This document shows positions 17,984 through 24,465 of a stretch of 28,604 bases of DNA, piece after piece. The DNA is taken from IMG/VR virus record IMGVR_UViG_3300043449_000605, positions 1 through 28,604 of that record, one strand, 5' to 3'. The stretch is from a virus. The notes under the pieces are model-generated. The model had not been told where the DNA came from, made no database searches, and saw only the letters and a list, made by a program, of their open reading frames with translations. The first letter of the stretch is position 1, and the number at the start of each line of letters is the position of its first letter. The position numbers were made by a program, and so were the translations under genes.

Positions 17984-19326
17984 TACACCCCCATACAGTT
18001 TCTGGACAGTTCCATTTTTGCCGAATAAGAATTAGTTAGAGTGTGTCTTATACCAGTCACCATGAACTGACCGCTCATGTTTGGATCATTTTCTCCCTGT
18101 AGATATGGAGAATCAGACTGCATCTTTGGCACTGATAGATTCACGATGTCTCCCACCCTGCGGCGACTGTCTCCAAAGATGGTTGCAGCAAGTTTCTGCG
18201 TGAGAAACGCGCCAAGATGATACTTGCGCGGCAAGAACAAAGACTCTACATTGAAATTGTCAATCAATTTATTTGCGTTGCTGTGAACCGTATACGGAGT
18301 AGTGGGCATATAGTAGTATGCCGCACCACGCTTCAGCAGTCGGTCGGATTCAGGATCTTCAGGCTTGAAGCGTGGCTTGTCTCCTAGTTTTCGCATGGAA
18401 TCAAACACGCCATTTTCAAAAAACTCTATACTACGAACCTGTTTTCTCATAAGATCGTGAACACGAACATTTGATGATATGATTCCATTCATTATGTTAG
18501 ACGCAACATCGAATCGCTCCAACTCCTCAAGATCCTGAATCTTGTGATATCTCACAGGCATATTGCTGTTAGCCAGATCAGGAAGATCGCTCCGCTCTTG
18601 TTCGTATGGTAGGGCGCGATTGTTGCCCATAGTGTAGATGTAGCCCATAGAATTGACCGATCCATCTTCAATGATCTTTGACAGGCTCTTGAAACGGTGA
18701 CCGTCTATTGTTTCGTAGAACAGATATGGACTATAGTCCTTTCCTATGCTTGCGTGTGCTTTCGAAGACAACCAGTTGATGCTTTTGAATGGCGTGTTGC
18801 TTCTTGGTAGCACGAAAGAGTAGTTGTCCTTCGTGGGCTGAATCTCAAGACGGTCTTTCCACACAGATTCGGGAAAGTGTTTAGAGAAAATAGTACCAAC
18901 CATCTCTGCTACGGAACCCGACATGGCGTATCCGCAGTATTCCGAGTAGTTGAAGTATCCGCCTTCACTGACAAGATGCAACACATACTGCTGTGTCTTT
19001 CCTGTCTCTCCGATGATATGCGAATCAAACTTGTATACTCTAAACACCAGTTCAACAGGCTCAAAATCATCCAAGTCGGTCTTGAACGATATCTCTACCT
19101 TCTCCTGTCCCGATATGGGTAACCGTTCAGGAAAATTGTAAGCATCATCTATTATGACCTTTGCGGTCAAGTAGTTCGAAAAGATGTCCTCATAAATCTC
19201 AATCTTCGTGTACAGGTCGCTCAAATCCACGAAAGCACCTGTCACCAAAGAAGTGATGACGAATCGCTCTAGCGAGTAGTCGCCTGGTTTATGAAGATTA
19301 TTTCCTGATACAGCCTGATTAGCCAT
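17983..19326 (-). CDS. gp27: Baseplate hub subunit gp27-like
   Basis: This 447-residue protein is encoded directly before gp5, as the tube-like hub protein is in VgrG-type spike systems. The N-terminal part (FVITSLVTGAFVDLSDLYTK to IYEDIFSNYLTAKVIIDDA) and VEISFKTDLDDFEPVELVF fit the first tube-like domain of the gp27/gpD family. The C-terminal part (GDIVNLSVPKMQ, NMSGQFMVTGIRHTLTNSYS) fits the last hub domain, where the VTGIRHxL pattern is typical. Sequence similarity to T4 gp27 (391 residues) is low, so the call relies on family pattern plus position. It starts 3 nt after gp53. No strong ribosome site is visible, so coupling to gp53 is likely. Confidence 0.8.
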   Translation of the reverse strand: MANQAVSGNNLHKPGDYSLERFVITSLVTGAFVDLSDLYTKIEIYEDIFSNYLTAKVIIDDAYNFPERLPISGQEKVEISFKTDLDDFEPVELVFRVYKFDSHIIGETGKTQQYVLHLVSEGGYFNYSEYCGYAMSGSVAEMVGTIFSKHFPESVWKDRLEIQPTKDNYSFVLPRSNTPFKSINWLSSKAHASIGKDYSPYLFYETIDGHRFKSLSKIIEDGSVNSMGYIYTMGNNRALPYEQERSDLPDLANSNMPVRYHKIQDLEELERFDVASNIMNGIISSNVRVHDLMRKQVRSIEFFENGVFDSMRKLGDKPRFKPEDPESDRLLKRGAAYYYMPTTPYTVHSNANKLIDNFNVESLFLPRKYHLGAFLTQKLAATIFGDSRRRVGDIVNLSVPKMQSDSPYLQGENDPNMSGQFMVTGIRHTLTNSYSAKMELSRNCMGV

Positions 19327-19329
19327 GTG

Positions 19330-20238
19330 TTACACTCGCAGCAGGGACTCTAGTTCTTTCACCGCTAGTTTCTTATAACGCGGATGCAGAACTTTTATGG
19401 TTCGCTTGCTCTCATTGATCGTGTTCTCATAAGAGTAGTTGCTGATCGCGTAATTTCCAACCTTATCACCTGATATTCCCATGTATCGACCGATGTAGGT
19501 TTCCCAAAGATCAATCGTGCCAGAACCATTGTAGTTCAGTCCTTGGCTTTCGGTGGTGGGATATTCATCTTCTTCGCTACCAACAACTCCACCAACAACA
19601 GAGTAACTAGTGTTCTGTTGAGAAAGAGAGTCAACATAAGCAGTTTCATTTGCGCCGCAATCACCCGATGGACGAGAGACTTCAAAATGATGAACCGCAG
19701 TATAACTTGGATCTACTCGATACAGGGTAACAGTTACAGAATCGCCGCCACTCAAACCAAGAACGGCGTCACCTTCCGAAAACTCTGCGCCCCGTACAGT
19801 GAGTTTGCAAAACTCTGGCTGATAGTCATACACTGCTGCCGAAACGCTGCCTTGCTGAAGACTGCTTCCAGTCACAATGTTTTTGCTATAGTAAAACCCA
19901 CCAGCGGTTGTTCCGAAATACACAGAAGAGCCTCCATACTTTTTCTGAATGTACTCTTCCATCGCAAAGGATGATTTGTACCACCCGTGATACGGATCAA
20001 TAATGTCGTTCGTCAATAGGATGATCCAATGAAAAGCAGCATCACCATAAACTCGCTGTGCAATATGTTCTGGACGCTCTCCGTCCTTTACATCATACTG
20101 AAGAAACACACCTTCACCACTCTTCAGGTCTTCATTCAGCGCAACCCTGCGAAGAATGTTGCGAGTTAGAGCATAGCGGAACACCTCTCCGTCACGAACA
20201 GGATACTGCAATACAGGAAACTTTGAGAAGTATGCCAT
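19330..20238 (-). CDS. gp53: Baseplate wedge subunit gp53-like
   Basis: This gene encodes 302 residues. The N-terminal 110 residues match T4 gp53: DGERPEHIAQRVYGDAAFHW, then ILLTNDIIDPYHGW, corresponds to T4 RPEELANAIYGNPQLYW and NDNYDPYYGW. This LysM-like region sits in the inner baseplate and fastens wedges together. T4 gp53 has 196 residues; here a Ser/Gly/Val-rich beta insertion (about 110-240) extends it, and a conserved-looking C-terminal segment (NYAISNYSYENTINESKRTI, then LHPRYKKLAVKEL) closes it. The start overlaps the gp48 stop (TGATG at 20236-20240). Confidence 0.88.
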   Translation of the reverse strand: MAYFSKFPVLQYPVRDGEVFRYALTRNILRRVALNEDLKSGEGVFLQYDVKDGERPEHIAQRVYGDAAFHWIILLTNDIIDPYHGWYKSSFAMEEYIQKKYGGSSVYFGTTAGGFYYSKNIVTGSSLQQGSVSAAVYDYQPEFCKLTVRGAEFSEGDAVLGLSGGDSVTVTLYRVDPSYTAVHHFEVSRPSGDCGANETAYVDSLSQQNTSYSVVGGVVGSEEDEYPTTESQGLNYNGSGTIDLWETYIGRYMGISGDKVGNYAISNYSYENTINESKRTIKVLHPRYKKLAVKELESLLRV

Positions 20239-21749
20239 CAGAAGCCCTTCTTGATGTCTTCGCGGGTGAGCAGACCGATTTCGCTGAACTGTAGCGTCAT
20301 GGTAACTGCTGTTGGAGCATTGTTATTGAAAGAACTCCAGACGGAGTTGGGGGTATAATCCACAGAAACCGAGTTCAACGCACAGCGAGCAATCTTGGGA
20401 ATGTACTCGTTCTCAACGAATCCACCCTGATTCGGATTTGAATTGGTAGACAAAAAACGAATCTCAAACTCCGCAGGAACGCGAAGAATGACTTCAACCT
20501 TTTGCTCTTCCTTGCTTTCGGTGTCGGAATCCCGTGCAGGATGTGAGTGGTAGCGGAATGTTTCAATGATGTCCCGAACCGTGTCTGATTCAGCCTGATT
20601 ACGCGGATAGAACTCCCAACTGAAACTGAAGTTTCGGAAATCCTTCTGCTTGAACAGTTTTTCCAATACGGGATTCACAACTTTTCCTGTGCCAGCACCC
20701 ACGGCTCCACCAAGACCAGGAACAGCATTCAACGCTTTGTTTGCTCCAACATAAGCACCCTGCTGAATCGTTTGAAGTGGAGATCCTGCAAAACTTCCAG
20801 CACCTTGCATCAATGCTTGACTGGTGTCTTCATACTGAAAGGTGTCTTCATTGTTGATCTTTGTGCAGAACGGAAGATATACAGAAACCATCTGATCGTA
20901 CACCGCATCGTTCTTGAACCCCTTTGCCAATCCAACTCCAGCGGCTCCCACTACCGCACTGCCTGCGCCGCCTGCCGCTGCCCCAATCGCTGCGCCCTTC
21001 AAACCACCCATCAGCAGACCAGCCACTCCACCAAGAATGGCACCAGCACCACCAAAAGAAATGGCTGCATCTCCTGCACTAGTAGACTCAATCTTTTCAT
21101 TCAGTCTGCTCTGCACTAGCAGGCGTTCTTGCTCATCCAAACCAACTTTTCCGATGCCGTTGCTGATGTCTGCGGAAATATCGGTAAGACGACTCTGATA
21201 TGATGATACGGTTTTTTCAAGTAGGTCTTTTGCTCTGGCAGGATCGCTTCTCAGCAAAGACGCTGCGCTACTATTGCCCGAAGGATCAACAGTATCGACT
21301 AGTGGCGTTTCCAACAGAGCAGCGATTTTTTCATCTTGAAGTCCTCCTCTAGCAATCATTTCAGGAGTCAACTCGCCACTCTCAATCATTTCCTGAAGAG
21401 TTTGGAGATTTCCAATAGTATTCTTTGTCTCTTGCTCTATCTTGGTTGCCGCTTCTTTCAAGTCTCGCGGCTCGAACCTCCAGAACACCTTGAACTGCAT
21501 GACATGGGGCAACTGTCCGCTAGCAATATCAAGCGGATACCGAAGTATGCGTGGAAGGGTACGGTCACCCCTCGGTCCCTTTGGCACACCCTCCAAAGCC
21601 GCAGTCACGGGATCTTGTATTTGTGAATTGAATACTTCTCTTGCGTAGTTGCTGGTACGGTTTGTAGCCGTAACAGGACCGCTTGATTCTCCGTTTCCGT
21701 CAACGGGAACATATTGCGTTTGGTTGTAATAGTTCGGTATGGAGGACAT
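20238..21749 (-). CDS. gp48: Baseplate tail-tube cap gp48-like
   Basis: This gene encodes 503 residues. The C-terminal half matches T4 gp48: FSFSWEFYPRNQAESDTVRD (T4 FTWDLTPRSTEDLMAI), IPKIARCALNSVSVDYTPNS (T4 CQIQSIRFDKTPNG) and TMTLQFSEIGLLTRE (T4 FTLEITMREIITLNR). gp48 sits on the hub and, with gp54, starts tail-tube growth. Between them lie a helical region (about 95-225) and a Gly/Ala-rich hydrophobic stretch at about 228-276 (GGAGAILGGVAGLLMGG) that resembles membrane-active segments of tape measures. It is longer than T4 gp48 (364). A CATAAATA late element lies 31 nt before the ATG, making this probably the first gene of the 21.7-kb minus-strand structural operon. Confidence 0.85.
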   Translation of the reverse strand: MSSIPNYYNQTQYVPVDGNGESSGPVTATNRTSNYAREVFNSQIQDPVTAALEGVPKGPRGDRTLPRILRYPLDIASGQLPHVMQFKVFWRFEPRDLKEAATKIEQETKNTIGNLQTLQEMIESGELTPEMIARGGLQDEKIAALLETPLVDTVDPSGNSSAASLLRSDPARAKDLLEKTVSSYQSRLTDISADISNGIGKVGLDEQERLLVQSRLNEKIESTSAGDAAISFGGAGAILGGVAGLLMGGLKGAAIGAAAGGAGSAVVGAAGVGLAKGFKNDAVYDQMVSVYLPFCTKINNEDTFQYEDTSQALMQGAGSFAGSPLQTIQQGAYVGANKALNAVPGLGGAVGAGTGKVVNPVLEKLFKQKDFRNFSFSWEFYPRNQAESDTVRDIIETFRYHSHPARDSDTESKEEQKVEVILRVPAEFEIRFLSTNSNPNQGGFVENEYIPKIARCALNSVSVDYTPNSVWSSFNNNAPTAVTMTLQFSEIGLLTREDIKKGF

Positions 21750-21780
21750 TTACAGCGGTTCCTTTTGAAGAATGGCTACA

Positions 21781-21788
21781 TATTTATG
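21781..21788 (-). promoter_or_regulatory. T4-like late promoter (CATAAATA) for the minus-strand structural operon
   Basis: The minus strand from 21788 to 21781 reads CATAAATA, one base from the T4 late promoter core TATAAATA, which is read by host polymerase with gp55/gp33-type factors. The gap to the gp48 ATG is 31 nt. The same octamer stands 30 nt before gp26 on the plus strand. It lies in the short divergent gap between gp48 and gp4 and touches the gp4 start. The surrounding 14 bases (21777-21790) are nearly palindromic. Confidence 0.65.
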
Positions 21789-21789
21789 T

Positions 21790-22233
21790 ATGGCATACAA
21801 AGGCTATTTCAGACCCGAAAACCCGTCCAAGTACATCGGCAATCCCACACAGATAATGTATCGAAGTATGTGGGAGCGCAAGTTTATGAAGTACTGCGAC
21901 CAAAGCACGAATGTCCTTCGATGGGCATCGGAAGAAGTAGTCATTCCATATTTCAGCCCCGTGGACAAGAAATCCCACCGCTACTTCGTGGACTTCTTGG
22001 TGGAAATACGCACACCCGAAGGCATAAAGACCTGGTTGGTGGAGATCAAACCGAAAAAGCAGTGCCGTGAGCCTGAAAAGAAGAAGCGAGTCACCCGCTC
22101 GTACATCACCGAAGTGAAAACATGGATCACAAACAAAGCAAAGTGGGAAGCGGCAAAGAAGGTGTCGGACGCTCGGGGATGGGAATTCAAAATATTGACC
22201 GAAGATGATCTGTTCCGCAGGAGTTCAAAATGA
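21790..22233 (+). CDS. gp4: Head completion nuclease gp4-like (T4 gp4/gp50/gp65)
   Basis: This gene encodes 147 residues from the ATG at 21790, chosen because MAYKGYFRPENPSKYIGNP aligns with the T4 gp4 start MAYSGKWVPKNISKYRGDP. An upstream in-frame ATG at 21772 would add six residues and has no better ribosome site. Further matches are MYRSMWERKFMKYCD, EEVVIPYF, RRYF/HRYFVD, EIKPKK and the C-terminal GWEFKILTEDDL. The pattern Glu29, Asp68, Glu85-x-Lys87 fits the PD-(D/E)xK nuclease fold of the TnsA/gp4 kind. gp4 finishes packaged heads before tail joining. It opens the plus-strand block. Its stop overlaps the next ATG (ATGA at 22230). In T4 gene 4 also neighbours gene 53. Confidence 0.92.
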   Translation: MAYKGYFRPENPSKYIGNPTQIMYRSMWERKFMKYCDQSTNVLRWASEEVVIPYFSPVDKKSHRYFVDFLVEIRTPEGIKTWLVEIKPKKQCREPEKKKRVTRSYITEVKTWITNKAKWEAAKKVSDARGWEFKILTEDDLFRRSSK

Positions 22234-22814
22234 CAGAACCATCCGAGGAGATGCAGGCTCTCATAGAGGAAACCACGACAGCCCTTGGAGCAACCGATCA
22301 GACCTACATCCGCCTGATCAAACTGTTTCAGAAAGAGGGAAAACTGTCCTTGCCGTCACGGGTATTCTCTGGGCAAATGGTGTTTTTCAAGTACAAGCCT
22401 GTCAGCGAATCTTTCATTTCACGAAATACATACTATGATCTGTATCCGCTGGTACTGATTTGCGATGTCACAAGAGAAGGATTCGAAGGCGTAAACCTAC
22501 ACTATTTGAATCCACAGTACCGAATGTTTCTGTTCGAACAAATAACCAAACGCCTGCCAGTACTGAAATCGGGGGACGAATGGAGAAACAGGCTGATGAT
22601 TGACTACAGCCGCCTGAAGTCGCATAGATCCATGAAGTTCTTTAGAGCGTGCTACAGACGATACTCATGGGACGGAATGAAGCGAAGACCTGTTGTGATG
22701 CCGTATGAACTTTGGGATCAGATGGTTGCTGCCGAAACAAGCAGATTTGTCGGAGCAAGACCCGTAACAGTTTACCGAGACTCGTATCACAAAGTAGTCA
22801 AAAGAGGAAGATGA
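22230..22814 (+). CDS. Conserved-looking phage protein with NLHYL motif, unknown function
   Basis: This gene encodes 194 residues with a good ribosome site (AGGAG, 6 nt before the ATG) and a 4-nt overlap with gp4. Residues about 45-100 have a distinctive order: FSGQMVFFKYKPVSES, YYDLYPLVLICDV, then GFEGVNLHYLNPQYRMFLFE. I associate this G-x-M-x-FF-Y ... D-x-x-PLVL ... G-x-NLHYL layout with a protein widespread in T4-like cyanophages and marine myophages whose function I cannot name. The C-terminal half is basic and Arg/Tyr-rich (FFRACYRRYSWDGMKRRPVV), compatible with nucleic-acid contact. Its neighbours, gp4 and a tail-tube-like protein, suggest a role in virion assembly. Its stop overlaps the next gene's ATGATG. 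Confidence 0.72.
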   Translation: MTEPSEEMQALIEETTTALGATDQTYIRLIKLFQKEGKLSLPSRVFSGQMVFFKYKPVSESFISRNTYYDLYPLVLICDVTREGFEGVNLHYLNPQYRMFLFEQITKRLPVLKSGDEWRNRLMIDYSRLKSHRSMKFFRACYRRYSWDGMKRRPVVMPYELWDQMVAAETSRFVGARPVTVYRDSYHKVVKRGR

Positions 22815-23485
22815 TGGCTAATCTACCGTCCAACATCAACGAAATAGTAACAAACATAACGAACTCTGGACTTGCGTACAGCAACAGGTACGAAGTAGAT
22901 TTTGGATTTCCGATCAGTCACCCATCACGGGACGAAAACGCGAAGCGATCCATGCTTGTTCGCTGCGACTCCATCATAATTCCTGGACGGTCACTGTCAA
23001 CCACTCCGTACAGGTACTATGGTCCTGCTCGGAATATGCCCTATGAACCCATATACAGCGGAGAGATGAACCTATCAATCATACTGTCTGCTGATTTGCG
23101 AGAGCGAATTTTCTTTGAACGCTGGCTAGACTCTATTGTGAATCCAGTGAACTACAAATTTGGGTTCTACGATACCTACATCACAAATGTAGCCATTACA
23201 GTATTGGACAAGACAGACACTCCCGCAGCGCGGTATATTGTAGAGGAAGTATATCCAAAGGCGGTGAGCGATATTCAACTAGGATACGACCGCGACAACG
23301 ACTTTCTGAAAACAGAAGTCACTCTATGCTTCAGAAAGTACTACGCCGAATATTTGGGTTCCGTGCAGCCTCCTCCAATGATTGCTGCTCCCATGCCTGT
23401 TGTTCCCTCAAGTCAACCGCCCCCGCTTCTAGCAAACGACAGTCTTCCAGACCCCGCCCCGCAGTTCTCTCTATTACAAGACTGA
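22814..23485 (+). CDS. gp54: Tail-tube-fold protein, probably gp54-like tail-tube initiator
   Basis: This gene encodes 223 residues from the ATG at 22814. An AGAGGA site 5 nt upstream favours this over the adjacent ATG at 22811. The body (20-185) has the tube fold pattern: YEVDFGFPI, RCDSIIIPGRSLSTTPYRYY, then EMNLSIILSADLRERIFFE, WLDSIVNPVNYKFGFYD, VEEVYPKAVSDIQLGYDRDN and LKTEVTLCFRKYY. T4 gp54 shows the same order (MPENRLSYETDW, WVNSVQDPVTG, CIPISVSAPELSYDGDNQ, FDVTFAYRV). gp19 tail tube has a similar ending, so a tube paralogue is the alternative. The lack of a neighbouring sheath gene and the closeness to gp48, gp26 and gp29 favour gp54. The C-terminal 40 residues are Pro-rich (QPPPMIAAPMPVVPSSQPPP), unlike T4. 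Confidence 0.65.
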   Translation: MANLPSNINEIVTNITNSGLAYSNRYEVDFGFPISHPSRDENAKRSMLVRCDSIIIPGRSLSTTPYRYYGPARNMPYEPIYSGEMNLSIILSADLRERIFFERWLDSIVNPVNYKFGFYDTYITNVAITVLDKTDTPAARYIVEEVYPKAVSDIQLGYDRDNDFLKTEVTLCFRKYYAEYLGSVQPPPMIAAPMPVVPSSQPPPLLANDSLPDPAPQFSLLQD

Positions 23486-23503
23486 ACCATCTCGCATTCG
23501 TGA

Positions 23504-23511
23504 CATAAATA
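23504..23511 (+). promoter_or_regulatory. T4-like late promoter (CATAAATA) before gp26
   Basis: CATAAATA lies in the 56-nt gap between the tail-tube-like gene and gp26. It is one base from the T4 late core and identical to the element before gp48. The gap to the gp26 ATG at 23542 is 30 nt. It would drive gp26, the gp51-like frame and the tape measure. Confidence 0.65.
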
Positions 23512-23530
23512 CGAGACAACCCTATATTGA

Positions 23531-23536
23531 AAAGGA
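23531..23536 (+). promoter_or_regulatory. Ribosome binding site deciding the gp26 start
   Basis: AAAGGA stands 5-6 nt before the ATG at 23542. It rules out an in-frame TTG at 23527, which would lack a ribosome site and lie on the site itself. Confidence 0.6.
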
Positions 23537-23541
23537 TCGCC

Positions 23542-24252
23542 ATGACCTTATTGAACCTGACTTCTGCTTCGTTGCCACAGTACACAATGACACTGCCAGT
23601 ATCTGGTACGGTATGCAAGTTTAGACCGTTTCTCGTCAAAGAAGAAAAGATCCTGTTGCTGGCACTACAGTCAAAGGATCTGAATCAGATCAATGACTCC
23701 ATGAGAAATGTGATAATGATCTGCACAAACGGAACAATCGACACGAAGAAGTTGTGTTCTGCTGACGCGGAATACGCCTTCTTGCAGATCAGATCAAAGT
23801 CAATCGGTGAAGAAGCAAAACCAGAGATCACTTGCTCCAAGTGTGGCAAGCAGGTTTCTGTGAAGGTCAAATTGGATGAGATCACCGTAAAGAAAGAGAA
23901 GAAAGAGAAGATTGATCCCACGATAAAGATCAACGACAATCTTTCGATTGTGCTGCGTTACCCATCCATTCACGATGTAGACCACTCCAAGAACGAAGTA
24001 GAGATTGCATTCGATCTAGCGAAGCGGTGTATAGAGTCTGTGATCCTTAACGACCAAGTGCATGAAGCCAAAGACATCAACCAAACCGAACTGTCCGAGT
24101 TTGTGGACAACATGATGCCTGATCAGTTTGCAAAAATTATGGACTTCATCAGTAGCGTTCCAGAATTGATCTATCAATTCAAGTATCCATGTCCAGAATG
24201 CAAGGAAACGGTGAATGTGGAACTCAAGAGCGTATCGGATTTTTTTCACTAG
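23542..24252 (+). CDS. gp26: Baseplate hub assembly protein gp26-like (probable tail-assembly chaperone)
   Basis: The zero-frame product has 236 residues. PVSGTVCKFRPFLVKEEKIL, then LLALQSKDL near residues 19-47 is the signature of the T4 gp26 baseplate family (T4 baseplate protein, PF12322 type) as seen in cyanophages. Two CxxC pairs (Cys98/Cys101 in CSKCGK; Cys217/Cys220 in CPECKE) could bind one zinc ion. A basic helix (KKEKKEKID) follows the first pair. The start at 23542 is set by AAAGGA. A CATAAATA element lies 30 nt upstream. The last codons run over seven T residues (24240-24246) just before the TAG, where a -1 frameshift into the gp51-like frame is proposed. The position before the tape-measure gene and this arrangement match lambda G/GT-type chaperones. 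Confidence 0.85.
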   Translation: MTLLNLTSASLPQYTMTLPVSGTVCKFRPFLVKEEKILLLALQSKDLNQINDSMRNVIMICTNGTIDTKKLCSADAEYAFLQIRSKSIGEEAKPEITCSKCGKQVSVKVKLDEITVKKEKKEKIDPTIKINDNLSIVLRYPSIHDVDHSKNEVEIAFDLAKRCIESVILNDQVHEAKDINQTELSEFVDNMMPDQFAKIMDFISSVPELIYQFKYPCPECKETVNVELKSVSDFFH

Positions 24253-24277
24253 CCCTCTGTCATAACGACTTGGGGGC
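24240..24277 (+). other. Candidate programmed -1 ribosomal frameshift site (gp26 to gp51-like)
   Basis: In the gp26 frame the bases 24240-24246 read T TTT TTT, a perfect X-XXY-YYZ slippery heptamer. After a 5-nt spacer (CACTA, containing part of the zero-frame TAG), GCCCTC at 24252-24257 can pair with GGGGGC at 24272-24277: six base pairs including one G-U, with a 14-nt loop. A -1 slip continues as FF-SLALCHNDLGAYYQVNF into the gp51-like frame. The predicted fusion has 297 residues. Heptamer, spacer and stem were read by eye; folding energy was not computed. Confidence 0.65.
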
Positions 24278-24434
24278 ATACTACCAAGTAAATTTCATGC
24301 TCATGCAGCACCACAAGTACTCGCTAGAGGAATTAGAAAACCTAATTCCTTGGGAGCGAGAGGTATACATACAAATGCTGACTGCTCACCTGAAAAAAGA
24401 ACGGGAACGGGTGGGTAAAAACAAGCGGCTGTGA
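24240..24434 (+). CDS. gp51: gp51-like baseplate hub assembly factor, probably made by -1 frameshift from gp26
   Basis: The frame carries LMQHHKYSLEELENLIPWER then EVYIQMLTAHLKKERERVG, which I recognise as the short gp51 hub-assembly protein of T4-like marine phages (PWER-x-x-Y motif). The family-like sequence seems to begin before any good start: HNDLGAYYQVNF precedes the first local ATG (24297), which has no ribosome site. An ATG at 24189 lies inside gp26 and would give an unlikely N-terminus. Entry by frameshift at 24240-24246 would add 62 residues to the first 235 of gp26. An independent short product from 24297 (45 residues) is the alternative. The stop is 31 nt before the tape-measure gene. 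Confidence 0.7.
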   Translation, partial: FFSLALCHNDLGAYYQVNFMLMQHHKYSLEELENLIPWEREVYIQMLTAHLKKERERVGKNKRL

Positions 24435-24465
24435 CCCTTATACATGATGCGTTAAAGGGAGTCTC

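Noticed and set aside
24189-24434. Independent gp51-like gene starting at the ATG at 24189
   Set aside because: The first 17 residues are a shadow of gp26 coding sequence (overlapping its CPEC motif) and there is no convincing ribosome site.
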